The position numbers were made by a program, and so were the translations under genes. 64,000 nucleotides of DNA, taken from positions 973,985 to 1,037,984 of the forward strand of contig NZ_POQS01000002.1 of NCBI RefSeq assembly GCF_002885955.2. The letters are read 5' to 3'. How positions within the stretch are numbered: the first letter of the stretch is position 1; every line of letters starts with the position of its first letter. A model generated the notes under the pieces. It did no database searches. It had not been told where the DNA came from and saw nothing but the letters and a program-made list of their open reading frames with translations. Shown piece by piece: positions 42,380-51,690 of the stretch. Source of the stretch: Achromobacter pulmonis. Its GTDB lineage: Bacteria; Pseudomonadota; Gammaproteobacteria; Burkholderiales; Burkholderiaceae_B.

Positions 42380-43297
42380 GTGGAGCTACGCCAGCTCAAG
42401 CAGTTGCTGGTCCTGTCCGAGACCCTCAATTTCCATCGCGCCGCCGAGCGCCTGCACATGGCGCAGCCGCCGCTGTCGACCGCCATCAAGAAGCTGGAGC
42501 AGGAACTCGGCGTGCAATTGTTCGAAAGGCTGCCGGCCGGCCTGCGGCCCACGCCGGCCGCCGAGGTCGTGCTGCGCTACGCGCGCACCACGCTCTACTA
42601 CGCCGAGGAGATCCGGCGCGCGGCCAAGGAAGGCGCGAGCGGCGAACAGGGCGTGCTCAAGGTGGGCTTCGTCGGCTCGTCCACCTATTCGCTGATGCCG
42701 CAGCTGCTGTCGGCGTTCCGCAAGGAATTCCCGCGCGTGGACCTGATCATCGAGGAGTCCACCACCATCGATCTGCTGCGCCGGCTGGACGCGCACACGC
42801 TGGACGTGGCGCTGGTGCGCTTTCCGGTGCTCGAACCCACCGCGGCCCGCATCACGCTCTTGCAGCCGGACCATCTGATGCTGGCCGTGCCGGCCGACAG
42901 CCGCCATGCCGCCAGCGAGGACGTGGCGCTGCGCGACCTGGCCGACGAGCCCTTCATCGGCTATTCGCGCACGCACGTGCCCGGCATGCACGCGCTGGTC
43001 ATGTATGCGTTCCAGCAGGCCGGCGTGGTGCCGCGCATCGCCCAGGAGGCGATCCAGGTGCAGACCATACTGAGCCTGGTGGAAAGCGGGCTGGGCGTGG
43101 CCATCGTGCCGGCGGTGGCCCGCCGCCAGGCCGGCAGCAAGGTGCGGCTGGTGCCGGTTTCGCAACTGGCCGACACCATCAAAGTGGGCATCGCGCTGGC
43201 CGTGCACCCGGACAACGCCACCGCGACCAGCGCCAATTTCGTGGACATGGCCTGCCGGCTGATGCGTGCCGGGCCGCCAGCCGCGGCGGCGGCCTGA
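42380..43297 (+). CDS. LysR-family transcriptional regulator
   Basis: A 305-residue regulator. The helix-turn-helix region is ELRQLKQLLVLSETLNFHRAAERLHMAQPPLSTAIKKLEQELG, as in the BenM/CatM/CbnR group that responds to aromatic or dicarboxylic intermediates. The start is GTG at 42380 with AGGAGA upstream, which restores the standard N-terminus. It is divergent from the acyl-CoA dehydrogenase operon and ends 10 bases from the convergent Bug gene. Confidence 0.9.
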   Translation: MELRQLKQLLVLSETLNFHRAAERLHMAQPPLSTAIKKLEQELGVQLFERLPAGLRPTPAAEVVLRYARTTLYYAEEIRRAAKEGASGEQGVLKVGFVGSSTYSLMPQLLSAFRKEFPRVDLIIEESTTIDLLRRLDAHTLDVALVRFPVLEPTAARITLLQPDHLMLAVPADSRHAASEDVALRDLADEPFIGYSRTHVPGMHALVMYAFQQAGVVPRIAQEAIQVQTILSLVESGLGVAIVPAVARRQAGSKVRLVPVSQLADTIKVGIALAVHPDNATATSANFVDMACRLMRAGPPAAAAA

Positions 43298-43307
43298 GCC
43301 GGTCCGG

Positions 43308-44279
43308 CTATTCCTGCTGGATGTTGGCCAGCTTGGCGATGCGCCGCATGGATTCGAGTTCTTCCTTCTGGAAGCTCGCCAGCGTCTCGGGGCCGCCGAC
43401 GAACGACTCGCCGCCCAGGCCGGCCATGAAGGCCCGGCCCGCGTCGCTGCGCACCAGCGCCTGGACCGCCTCGGACATGCGCGCGACGATGGCGGGATCG
43501 ACCTTGGCGGGAAAGAACACGGCCGTCCAGGCGTAGGCTTCGTAGCCCTTGGTGCCGGCCTCCTGCATGGTGGGCACGTCAGGCAGGTCTTTGATGCGCT
43601 GCGCGCTGGTCACGGCCAGCGGCCTGAGCTTGCCGCCGCGGATCAGCGGCAGGGCCGCGCTGACGTCGGCAAGGCTGTACTGCACCACGCCGCCGGCCAG
43701 GTCGGCCAGCGCGGCGGAGGTGCCCTTGTACGGCACGTGCGTGGCCTTGATGCCGTTCTGCTCGTGGAAAAGTTCCAGCACCACCTGATAGGTGGCGGTA
43801 CCGCTGGCGAAGTTGAGCTGCCCCGGCGCCTTCCTGGCGGCGGCCACCAGTTCGGCCACGCTGCGGTACGGCGAATTGGCCGGAACCACCAGCACCATCG
43901 GAAAGCGCGCGATCGGCGCCACCGGCGAGAAGTCCTTGATCGCGTCGTACGGCAGGCTCTTGAATACGGCCGCGTTGGTCGTCATGGGCGAGTTGCTGGC
44001 CACGAACATGGTGTAGCCGTCGGGAGCCGCGCCCGCCACCGCCTGGGCGGCGATGAAACTGTTGGCGCCCGGCCGGTTCTCGACGATGAAGGGCTGGCCG
44101 AACTTGTCGGCCAGATGCTTGGACAGGAAGCGCGCGGTGGTGTCGGCGCCGCTGCCCGGCGGCAGCGAGACGACGATCTTCACCGGATGCGAGGGGTAAT
44201 CGGCTGCGGCGCGGGCGTTGCCGCCCAGCGCCAGCGCGGCGCCGAGCAATCCCGAAATGGCCAGGGTCCTGATGTTCAT
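43308..44279 (-). CDS. Bug/TctC-family periplasmic solute receptor
   Basis: A 323-residue receptor with a signal peptide (about 1-25, ending ARA) and the family blocks VKIVVSLPPGSGADTTARFLSKHL and FIVENRPGANSFIAAQAVAG. It is the last gene of the run beginning with the CoA-transferase at 47350, next to another Bug gene; sequence identity between the two is low, so they probably bind different ligands. Confidence 0.9.
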   Translation of the reverse strand: MNIRTLAISGLLGAALALGGNARAAADYPSHPVKIVVSLPPGSGADTTARFLSKHLADKFGQPFIVENRPGANSFIAAQAVAGAAPDGYTMFVASNSPMTTNAAVFKSLPYDAIKDFSPVAPIARFPMVLVVPANSPYRSVAELVAAARKAPGQLNFASGTATYQVVLELFHEQNGIKATHVPYKGTSAALADLAGGVVQYSLADVSAALPLIRGGKLRPLAVTSAQRIKDLPDVPTMQEAGTKGYEAYAWTAVFFPAKVDPAIVARMSEAVQALVRSDAGRAFMAGLGGESFVGGPETLASFQKEELESMRRIAKLANIQQE

Positions 44280-44336
44280 GCTTGTCTCCGCAAGACTGTT
44301 CCATTGGCGAGCCCGGCGCGCGCCGGGCCGACATAT

Positions 44337-45320
44337 TCATTCGGGCTGTATGCCCGCCATCCTGACCGCGTCGCCCCAGCGCCGCACCTCCTGCCCCAGA
44401 TATGCCTGGAACTCAGCCGGCGAGGAACTGCGCAGGTCCACGCCCTGGGCCGTGAACGGGCCGGCGATGGCGGGGTCGCGCACGGCCTCGGCCAGCGCCT
44501 GGTTCAGGCGCAGGATCGCGGGCTGCGGCGTGGCGGCCGGCGCCAGCACGCCCTGCCAGGTGTTCATGGTCAGGTCCTTCAGGCCCGCTTCCCGCAGCGT
44601 CGGCACTTGCGGCAGCGCCGCCGAGCGCTGCGCGCCGGTCACGGCCAGCGCCTTGACGCGGCCGTCGCGGATATAGGGCAGCGCCGAGCTTATCGCGTCC
44701 ACCATGAACTGCACCTGCCCGCCCAGCATCGCCACCATGGCCGGATTGGTGCCCTTGAACGGAATCCCGACGGCGCGCGTGCCGGTGGCGTGCAGGAACA
44801 GCGCCACGCTCAGATGGGTGATGTTGCCGACCCCGCCCGTGCCATAGCTGAGCGCATCCGGCCTGGCCTTGAGGTAGGCGATGAACTCGGCCGTATTCGC
44901 CGCAGGCAGATTCCGCGTCGTCATCAGCACCAGGGGGATCGAGGCCGTCAGCGCTACGGGCGCGAAATCGCGCAGCGGATCGTAGGGCAGCTGGCGGTAC
45001 AGCGCCGGGCTGATCGCCAGGCCGGACGAGTGGTACAGCAAGGTGTAGCCGTCGGGCCTGGCGCGCGCCACGCTTTCGCCGGCGATATTGCCGCTGGCCC
45101 CGGTCTTGTTCTCCACGATCACGGGCTGGCCGAGCTGGCGCGCCACGTGCTGCGCGACCGCCCGGGCCAGCACGTCGGTCGGTCCGCCCGCGGCGTAAGG
45201 CAGGATCAGGCGCAGCGGCTGCGCCGGCCAGGACGAATCGGCGGCCCGGACGGCGCGCGCCAGCGGCAGGCCGGCCAGCGCGCCCATGGCCGCCAGCAGT
45301 CTTCTTCTCCTCGTGTGCAT
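44337..45320 (-). CDS. Bug/TctC-family periplasmic solute receptor
   Basis: A 327-residue receptor. The N-terminus MHTRRRRLLAAMGALAGLPLARAVRA is a strongly basic signal peptide. Family blocks: LRLILPYAAGGPTDVLARAVAQHV and VIVENKTGASGNIAGESVAR. The start at 45320 has AAGGAG upstream. It is between an enoyl-CoA hydratase gene and another Bug gene. Confidence 0.9.
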   Translation of the reverse strand: MHTRRRRLLAAMGALAGLPLARAVRAADSSWPAQPLRLILPYAAGGPTDVLARAVAQHVARQLGQPVIVENKTGASGNIAGESVARARPDGYTLLYHSSGLAISPALYRQLPYDPLRDFAPVALTASIPLVLMTTRNLPAANTAEFIAYLKARPDALSYGTGGVGNITHLSVALFLHATGTRAVGIPFKGTNPAMVAMLGGQVQFMVDAISSALPYIRDGRVKALAVTGAQRSAALPQVPTLREAGLKDLTMNTWQGVLAPAATPQPAILRLNQALAEAVRDPAIAGPFTAQGVDLRSSSPAEFQAYLGQEVRRWGDAVRMAGIQPE

Positions 45321-45357
45321 CGGTTTTCTCCTTGTCTCCTGGTTGTCGTCATCGGCT

Positions 45358-46143
45358 TCAGGCGCGCGCCTTGTCCAGGTACCCGTCCAACGCGCGCGCA
45401 TGCTCCTGCGTATGGTGGGCCAGCGCCTGGAAGCCGGCCGACAATTCCAGCAGCGTATCCAGCCGCGTGTGCTGCCCCTCGCGCAACAGGCGCTTGGTCA
45501 GCCGCAGCGCGTGGCCCGAGTGCTGCGCGATCTCCTGCGCCAGCGCCATCGCGGCCGGCAGCAGCGCTTCCCCGGCCAGCACTTGCGACACCAGCCCCAT
45601 CTGCAAAGCCTGCGCGGCGTCGACGCTGCGGCCGGTGAAGGCCATTTCGCAGGCGCGCGACATGCCGACGGCGCGCGGCAGCAGCCACGCCCCGCCGTCG
45701 CCCGGCGTCAGGCCGAGCTTGACGAAGCTCTCGGCGAAGCGCGCCTGCTCCGCGGCCAGGCGGATATCGCACATGCAGGCCAGGTCGCAGCCGGCGCCGA
45801 TGGCCGGCCCGTTGACCGCCGCGATGGTCGGCACTTCCAGGTTGCACAGCGCCAGCGGCACGCGCTGTATGCCGTCGCGGTAGGCCTGGCGGCTACGCAC
45901 CGGCTCGCCCAGGCCGGCGCCGACCGTGGCGTCCAGGGTCTTGAGATTGCCGCCCGAGGAAAACACGCCGTGCGATCCGGTAAGCACCACGGCGCGCACC
46001 GACATGTCGGCGTTGACCTCGGCGCACACGTCCACCAGCGCGTCCACCGCGTCGGCGTCGGACAGCGCGTTGCGCGTGGCCTGCCGGTCCATGGTCAGCA
46101 GCAGCACCGCGCCGTGCCGTTCGCGTTTCAGGAAATCACTCAT
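45358..46143 (-). CDS. Enoyl-CoA hydratase/isomerase family protein
   Basis: A 261-residue crotonase. The oxyanion hole segments are GVFSSGGNLK (about 59-68) and AAVNGPAIGAGCDLACMCDIRLAA (about 108-131). The usual catalytic Glu positions read FVKLGLTPGDGGAWLLPRAVG, with Asp/Gly in place of the second Glu (GLTPGDGG), so it may be an isomerase, hydrolase or lyase rather than a classical hydratase. It overlaps the CoA-transferase gene by 8 bases. Confidence 0.88.
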   Translation of the reverse strand: MSDFLKRERHGAVLLLTMDRQATRNALSDADAVDALVDVCAEVNADMSVRAVVLTGSHGVFSSGGNLKTLDATVGAGLGEPVRSRQAYRDGIQRVPLALCNLEVPTIAAVNGPAIGAGCDLACMCDIRLAAEQARFAESFVKLGLTPGDGGAWLLPRAVGMSRACEMAFTGRSVDAAQALQMGLVSQVLAGEALLPAAMALAQEIAQHSGHALRLTKRLLREGQHTRLDTLLELSAGFQALAHHTQEHARALDGYLDKARA

Positions 46144-47350
46144 GTTCCGCTCCCGCCTCCACGGTCACGCCGTCGCGCAGCAGCGCGTCTATGTCTTCGT
46201 CCCGGTAGCCCGCCTCCTTCAGCACTTCCACGCTGTGCTCGCCCAGCCGCGGCGCCGGCCGCGACGGATCGGGCGGCGTGCCGGACCAGCGCGAGGGCAC
46301 CGCCATCATGCGCAGCTTGCCCTCGCTGGGATGGTCGACCGTGTTGAAGAAGCCGATCGCCTCCAGCTGCGGATCGCGCAGCAGCGACTCCACGCTGTGC
46401 ATGGGCATGGCCGGAATATCCGCGGCCTCGAACGCCGCCAGCCAGTCCGCGGTGCTGCGGGTGGCGATCGCGTCCGCCACCAGCCGGTAGAGTTCGTGGA
46501 TGTGCTGGGTGCGGGCGCCGATGTCGCGCAGCCGCGGATCGGTCTCCATGCGGCCCGGCTGGCCGATCAGCTCGAAGAAGGCCGCCCACTGCTTGTCGGC
46601 GTACAGCAGCACGCAGATGTGGCCGTCCAGCGTGGCGTAGGGCCGGCGTTCGGCGTTCAGTATCCGCGGATAGCCTGGCGGCCCCAGCGGCGGCTCGAAG
46701 GAATGGCCCGCCATGTGGTCGCCCAGGATCAGCTGCGCCATGGTTTCGAACATGGGCACGTCGATGGCCTGGCCGCGCCCGGTGCGCGCGCGATGGTAGA
46801 GCCCGGCGCTTACCGCGTTGGCCGCGCTGATGCCGACGATGCGGTCGGCAATGGCGCTGGGCGCGTAGCGCGGCGTTTCGCTGCCGGCCTGCACCGACAG
46901 CGCGGGTATGCCCACCGCGCCCTGGATCAAATCGTCGTAGGCGCCGCGCGCCGCGTACGGGCCGCGCTGGTCGTAGCCGTAGACGCCCACGTACAGGATG
47001 GCGGGATTGGCGCGCGCCACCGCTTCGTACGACAGCCCGAGGCGCGCCATGGCCTGCGGCCGCACGTTGTAGATCAGCACGTCGCAGGTCGCCGCCAGCC
47101 TGAGCAGCGCCTCGCGGCCGGCCGGGCGCTTGAGGTCCAGCACGATGCTGCGCTTGCTGCGGTTGGCGTGCAGGAAAATCCCGCCCATGCCGCGGTGGCG
47201 CGCCGGGCCGATGCCGCGCACGCTGTCGCCGCCCGGCGCCTCGACCTTGATCACGTCCGCGCCCAGGTCCCCCAGTATCTGCGTGGCGTAAGGCCCCATC
47301 AGCACCGCGGTGACGTCGAGGATGCGGACTCCTTGCAGCGGCCCGTTCAT
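46136..47350 (-). CDS. Class III CoA-transferase (CaiB/BaiF family)
   Basis: A 404-residue CoA-transferase. Opening RILDVTAVLMGPYATQILGDLGADVIKVEAPGGD is standard; the catalytic Asp is in GAYDDLIQGAVG. It should activate an organic acid by transferring CoA from another acyl-CoA. It is the first gene of a minus-strand run with a crotonase and two Bug receptors: an uptake-activation-hydration set. The start at 47350 has GGGAG upstream. A LysR-type box lies 130 bases upstream. Confidence 0.9.
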   Translation of the reverse strand: MNGPLQGVRILDVTAVLMGPYATQILGDLGADVIKVEAPGGDSVRGIGPARHRGMGGIFLHANRSKRSIVLDLKRPAGREALLRLAATCDVLIYNVRPQAMARLGLSYEAVARANPAILYVGVYGYDQRGPYAARGAYDDLIQGAVGIPALSVQAGSETPRYAPSAIADRIVGISAANAVSAGLYHRARTGRGQAIDVPMFETMAQLILGDHMAGHSFEPPLGPPGYPRILNAERRPYATLDGHICVLLYADKQWAAFFELIGQPGRMETDPRLRDIGARTQHIHELYRLVADAIATRSTADWLAAFEAADIPAMPMHSVESLLRDPQLEAIGFFNTVDHPSEGKLRMMAVPSRWSGTPPDPSRPAPRLGEHSVEVLKEAGYRDEDIDALLRDGVTVEAGAEHE

Positions 47351-47482
47351 GCGCCGCTCCCGCGGCGCCCTGGCGCCCGGCCCATCCCTGCTACCCACAT
47401 GGCCCCTCCCTTTTCAGAATGCCTTGCCGGATATCCTAGGGAAGAACCACACACGCCGGAAATACTATATTTGGGTCGGCCG

Positions 47483-47497
47483 ATACATCGAAGATAT
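47483..47497. promoter_or_regulatory. LysR-type box ATAC-N7-ATAT
   Basis: ATAC (47483-47486), 7 bases, ATAT (47494-47497), upstream of the CoA-transferase operon and just after the stop codon of the preceding Bug gene. It shares both half-sites and spacing with boxes at 42337 and 61442. A second A/T-rich stretch (AATACTATATTT) lies at 47461-47472. Confidence 0.4.
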
Positions 47498-47508
47498 TGG
47501 CTGCGCGC

Positions 47509-48492
47509 TCACCGCGGCACGGCGCCGATCTGGCGCGCCAGATCGGCGTAGCGCACGCCCTCGGCGCGGATCAGTTCGGCGAAGGCCTGGCTGCCCGTGC
47601 CCACCACCTCGCCGCCGCTTTGCTGCGCCAGCTGCGCGCGCAGCGCCGGGTCGTCCATCACCCGCAGCATCATGTCCTCCAGCTTGCTCGCCACGGGCGC
47701 CGGCGTGCCGGCGCGGATCGCGAAACCGATGAACACATAGAGCGAATAGCCCGGATAGCCGGCTTCCTGCACGGTGGCCACGTCCGGCAGCAATGGATGG
47801 CGCCGGTCGCCGGCCACCGCCAGCGCCCGTATCTTGCCCGAGGCCACCAGCGGCGCGGCCCCGGCGATGTCTATCAGCGCCAGGTCCACCGAACCGCCCA
47901 CCACGTCGGCCACCGCCTGCGCCGCGCCCTTGTACGGCACCTGGTTGAAGTCCACCCCGGCCCGCCTGGCGAGGTCCAGCGCGCCCAGGCGATAGGTGTT
48001 GCCGTAGGTGCCCAGGCTGACGCCGCCCTTGTCGCGTCTGGCCGCCTCGACCACGTCGCCCAGCGTCTTGTACGGCGAAGCCGCCGACGCCACCAGCACG
48101 GCGACGTGGCGGGTCACGTTGAGCACGGGATACAGGTCCTGCGGACGATACGGCAGGTCTTTCACGAACAGCGGATTGATCACCGTGGCGCTGGGGCTGA
48201 TCAGCACCACGGTATAGCCGTCGGCGGGCTCGTTGAGCGCCACCTGGGTTCCCAGCGACAGTTCCGCGCCGGGCCGGTTCTCGACCAGGATGGCCTGGCC
48301 CGCGGTCTTGCGCAGGTATTCGGCGAAGGTGCGCGTCATGGTGTCGCCGCTGCTGCCGGGACCGATCGGCACGATGAAGCGGACCGGACGCGACGGATAG
48401 GCGTCCGCCTCGGCCGCGGCGGCGGGCGTCGAAGCAAACAGCGCGAGGCAGGCGAGCACGGCGGCGCGCCACGCGGTTCTGGCAACGGACAT
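47509..48492 (-). CDS. Bug/TctC-family periplasmic solute receptor
   Basis: A 327-residue receptor. Signal peptide about 1-27 (ending AAA); family blocks RFIVPIGPGSSGDTMTRTFAEYL and ILVENRPGAELSLGTQVALN. It follows a LysR gene on the same strand (76-base gap) and precedes the CoA-transferase by 158 bases, a gap large enough for a separate promoter. Confidence 0.9.
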   Translation of the reverse strand: MSVARTAWRAAVLACLALFASTPAAAAEADAYPSRPVRFIVPIGPGSSGDTMTRTFAEYLRKTAGQAILVENRPGAELSLGTQVALNEPADGYTVVLISPSATVINPLFVKDLPYRPQDLYPVLNVTRHVAVLVASAASPYKTLGDVVEAARRDKGGVSLGTYGNTYRLGALDLARRAGVDFNQVPYKGAAQAVADVVGGSVDLALIDIAGAAPLVASGKIRALAVAGDRRHPLLPDVATVQEAGYPGYSLYVFIGFAIRAGTPAPVASKLEDMMLRVMDDPALRAQLAQQSGGEVVGTGSQAFAELIRAEGVRYADLARQIGAVPR

Positions 48493-48568
48493 GGTTGGGT
48501 CTCCTCGGGTTCTTGGAGCCTGTCACGATAGCCACAAGAATCCCGCCGTGCCATGCCGGAACCGGGGA

Positions 48569-49573
48569 TCAGCTATGCATGGTCTGAACAGCCGTCTGCC
48601 AGGCCGCGGCCCAGCGCGCCTCGCGCCGCTGCGCGGCCTGCTGCAGCCGCACGAAGTGTTCTTCCAGCACCGTCACCAGGCAGCGCTCGACCGCCAGGCT
48701 GGCGCGGTTGATGCGGTGCTTGGCGCCGGTGGCGCAGAAGGTGTGCAGCGTCAGCGCCGGCTCGACGATGCGCGAGATGGCGAGGTCGCCCTCGTCCAGA
48801 TAGTCCTCGATGCGATGCACCTGCGTGATGGCGTAGCGGTGGCAGCGGCGCACCACCTCGCGGATCATGGCGCCCGAGTTGATCTCCAGTTCGGCGCTGA
48901 GATCCAGCTGCATGTCGCGGGTGCGTTCGCGCACCACCGCCTCGACGGGATTGGGCGAAGGCGGCATCACGATGGACAGCCCGTTCAGCGCGGCCAGCGG
49001 CACGGTGGGCGCGCGCAGCAGCGGAGAATCGCGCCGGCCCAGCAGCACCAGGTCGGACGAGAACAGGCGCCGCGCCTGTCCGGGCGGCTCGGCGTGGGCG
49101 CTGTTGAAGACGCCGATGTCCAGCTTGCCGGCGGCCAGCCGGTCCATCACGTCGCGGCTGTAGCTTTCGTGTATGACCAGATGGATGCGCGGGTACTGCG
49201 TGGATATCCGGTTGACCAGCATCGACACCGGGCCTTCGGCGGCCCAGCGCGGCAGCGCGATCTCGACGGTGCCGGAGGGCTGCTCGTTGGTGGAGGCCGC
49301 CAGTTCCAGGAAACCGGTGGCGCCGTCGAGCAGTTCCTGGGCCACCGGCAGCAGGGCCACGCCCAGTTCGGTCAGCAGCACGCCGCGGCCGGTGCGGTTG
49401 AACAGGCGCGCGCCCAGTTGCTCCTCCAGCTCCAGCACCCGGCGGCTGAGCATGGACTGCGAGCAGCCCCGCAACACCGCCGCCTGCGAAAAGCTGCCCG
49501 ACTCCGCGGTGGCCACGAAAGCGGACACGTTCTCGATCTTCAGCTCATCGGCTGCACGGACTACCAGCTTCAC
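48569..49573 (-). CDS. LysR-family transcriptional regulator
   Basis: A 334-residue regulator. After a short N-terminal extension the helix-turn-helix is KIENVSAFVATAESGSFSQAAVLRGCSQSMLSRRVLELEEQLG, then an effector domain with a longer-than-usual C-terminus. The start is a GTG at 49573 with AGGAGAC upstream. It is divergent from the beta-oxidation operon at 49889, across a 315-base gap. Confidence 0.87.
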   Translation of the reverse strand: MKLVVRAADELKIENVSAFVATAESGSFSQAAVLRGCSQSMLSRRVLELEEQLGARLFNRTGRGVLLTELGVALLPVAQELLDGATGFLELAASTNEQPSGTVEIALPRWAAEGPVSMLVNRISTQYPRIHLVIHESYSRDVMDRLAAGKLDIGVFNSAHAEPPGQARRLFSSDLVLLGRRDSPLLRAPTVPLAALNGLSIVMPPSPNPVEAVVRERTRDMQLDLSAELEINSGAMIREVVRRCHRYAITQVHRIEDYLDEGDLAISRIVEPALTLHTFCATGAKHRINRASLAVERCLVTVLEEHFVRLQQAAQRREARWAAAWQTAVQTMHS

Positions 49574-49888
49574 TTTCTGTCTCCTGTACGGACGGAAAAG
49601 CCTGCGTCGTGATTTTTTTCCGATCATATCAGGGCGTATCCGGCGCGCCGCGCCTGCTGCGTTGCGGCATGCGCGCGGCCATGGCGGCGCGCGGCTATGG
49701 CGGATCGGGGTCAACCCGCAGGGCTGCGCAATCCCCGCTTGCTGCCGCGCAGCACGGCCGCGCGGGCCGAGCATTGCCGATCCTGCATACCTGCCATCCG
49801 CTGCGCGTGGTTACCCGGCCGCCATGCCGTGCCTACAGTTCTCGCATCCCGTTTCTGCTTGAACGGTTCAACCTGCCGAGGAGACAAA
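49574..49888. other. 315-base divergent intergenic region
   Basis: The only gap over 300 bases. It contains no convincing gene; the small open frames here lack ribosome-binding sites and family features. On the LysR side is an A/T-rich part with GATCATATC and GCGTATC (49622-49640); the middle is G/C-rich; on the SDR side is the palindrome at 49859-49871. It probably carries both promoters and the LysR binding sites. Confidence 0.6.
49859..49871. promoter_or_regulatory. 13-bp palindrome before the beta-oxidation operon
   Basis: TTGAACGGTTCAA, perfect two-fold symmetry around one base, ending 17 bases before the ATG at 49889 and just upstream of its GAGGAG site. The position is typical of a repressor operator. 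No TetR or MarR gene is next to it. Confidence 0.4.
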
Positions 49889-50806
49889 ATGGCTGGAGTA
49901 CTTGAAGGAAAAGTCGTGCTGGTGACCGGCGCCGGTCGCGGCGTGGGCCGGGAGATCGCCTTGCTGGCGGCGCGCCAGGGCGCCGCGGTGGTGGTCAACG
50001 ATCTGGGCGGCAGCCCCAATGGCGACGGCGAGGGCACGCTCGACCCGGCCGCCGAAGTGGTGGCGGCGATCCGCGAGCAGGGCGGACGCGCCGTGGCCAA
50101 CGGCGAAAGCGTGTCCGATCCGGACGCCGCGCAGCGCATGGTGCAGGCGGCCATCGACAACTTCGGCAGGCTCGACGGCGTGGTCAACAACGCCGGCATC
50201 CTGCGCGACCGCATGTTCCACAAGATGAGCCACGTCGACTGGCAGCAGGTGCTGGACGTGCACCTGCAGGGCACCTACAACGTCAGCCGCGCGGCGGCCG
50301 CGATGTTCCGCGAACAGCAGTCCGGCGCCTATGTGCACATGACCTCGGCCGCCGGCCTGGTGGGCAATATCGGCCAGGCCAATTACTCGGCGGCCAAGCT
50401 GGGCATCGTCGGCATCTCGCGCTCGATCGCGCTGGAGATGGCGCGCTGCAACGTGCGCTCGAACTGCGTGTCGCCGTGGGCCTGGAGCCGGCTGATCGGC
50501 ACCCTGCCCGACGAGACCGAAGAACAGAAGCGGCGGCTCGAGCGCTTCAAGCAGATGACCGCCGACAAGATCGCGCCCATGGTCGTCTACCTGCTGTCGG
50601 ACCTTGCCAAGGACGTGAGCGGCCAGATCTTCGGCGTGCGCAAGAACGAAATCATGCTGTTCAGCCAGCCGCGTCCGCTGCGCAGCGTGCATCGCTCCGA
50701 AGGCTGGACGGTGGAGGCCATCGCCGAGCATGCGATTCCCGCCATGCAGACCAGCCTGGTGCCGCTGGAAAGCGCGCGCGAGGCGTTCGCCTGGACTCCG
50801 GTATGA
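49889..50806 (+). CDS. SDR, 3-hydroxyacyl-CoA dehydrogenase type
   Basis: A 305-residue SDR of the multifunctional-enzyme-2 type: VVLVTGAGRGVGREIALLAARQGAAVVVNDLGG with its long insertion before the next strand, then HMTSAAGLVGNIGQANYSAAK supplying Ser/Tyr/Lys. It should oxidise a 3-hydroxyacyl-CoA to the ketone. It is first in a seven-gene plus-strand operon; its stop overlaps an in-frame start of the next gene (ATGA). Confidence 0.9.
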   Translation: MAGVLEGKVVLVTGAGRGVGREIALLAARQGAAVVVNDLGGSPNGDGEGTLDPAAEVVAAIREQGGRAVANGESVSDPDAAQRMVQAAIDNFGRLDGVVNNAGILRDRMFHKMSHVDWQQVLDVHLQGTYNVSRAAAAMFREQQSGAYVHMTSAAGLVGNIGQANYSAAKLGIVGISRSIALEMARCNVRSNCVSPWAWSRLIGTLPDETEEQKRRLERFKQMTADKIAPMVVYLLSDLAKDVSGQIFGVRKNEIMLFSQPRPLRSVHRSEGWTVEAIAEHAIPAMQTSLVPLESAREAFAWTPV

Positions 50807-51690
50807 GGCCCGCCATGACATTCGATCCCGACAAGCTGCTGCATCGCCATTTCGAACCGGTGCGGCAGACCTATACCTCCAAGGACTCGATCCTGTACGC
50901 GCTGGGCCTGGGCCTGGGGCGCGACCCGCTGGATGCGCGCGAACTGCCTTTCGTCTATGAAGAGCGGCAGCTCGCCGTGCCGACGCAGGCCGCGGTGCTG
51001 GGCTATCCCGGCTTCTGGATGAAGGAGCCCGACACCGGCATCGACTGGCGCAAGGTGCTGCACGCCAGCCAGTCGGTGCAGCTGCACCGCCCGCTGGCGC
51101 CGGCCGGCACCGTCATCGGCCGCACCCGGGTCCGGAACATTCTGGACAAGGGGCCGGACGTGGGCGCGCTGTTCTTCGTCGAGCGCACCCTGGAGACGCC
51201 GGACGGCGAGCTGCTGGCCACCGTGGAACAGGCGGTGATGGCGCGCGGCAACGGCGGCTTCGGCGGCCAGAGCGGGCCCTCGCCGGCCGCGGTCCGGCTG
51301 CCCGACGGCGCGCCCGACCATGTCTGCGAGCTGCCCACGCTGGCCGGGCAGGCCTTGCTGTACCGCCTGTCGGGCGACCTGAATCCGCTGCATGCGGACC
51401 CCGAGGTGGCGCGCAGCGGCGGCTTCGACCGTCCCATCCTGCACGGCCTGTGCACCTACGGCATCGCCTGCCATGCGCTGTTGCGCATGCTGTGCGGCTA
51501 CGACCCGGCGCGGCTCAAGCGCATCGACGTGCGCTTCAGCGCGCCGGTCTATCCCGGCGAGACCATCCGCGTCGAGGCCTGGGGAAGCAGCGGCGAGGTG
51601 CGCTTCCGGGCCATCGCGCTGGAGCGCGAAAAAGTGGTGCTCAACAACGGACTGGCCGTGATCGACGCGGCCGGGGGGGCCGGCGCATGA
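50803..51690 (+). CDS. MaoC-like enoyl-CoA hydratase 2
   Basis: A 295-residue double hot-dog hydratase. The catalytic motif is YRLSGDLNPLHADPEVARSGGFDRPILHG (Asp/Asn/His), near residue 190. It should hydrate an enoyl-CoA to the (R)-3-hydroxyacyl-CoA, the substrate of the preceding SDR. The start may be 50803 (overlapping the SDR stop) or the ATG at 50815, which has GAGG upstream. Its stop overlaps the next start as ATGA. Confidence 0.88.
   Translation: MRPAMTFDPDKLLHRHFEPVRQTYTSKDSILYALGLGLGRDPLDARELPFVYEERQLAVPTQAAVLGYPGFWMKEPDTGIDWRKVLHASQSVQLHRPLAPAGTVIGRTRVRNILDKGPDVGALFFVERTLETPDGELLATVEQAVMARGNGGFGGQSGPSPAAVRLPDGAPDHVCELPTLAGQALLYRLSGDLNPLHADPEVARSGGFDRPILHGLCTYGIACHALLRMLCGYDPARLKRIDVRFSAPVYPGETIRVEAWGSSGEVRFRAIALEREKVVLNNGLAVIDAAGGAGA

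Noticed and set aside
49609..49905. Small open frames in the 315-base gap before the SDR operon.
   Set aside because: They lack ribosome-binding sites, are basic and low in complexity, and overlap the operon start; the gap is better read as a control region.
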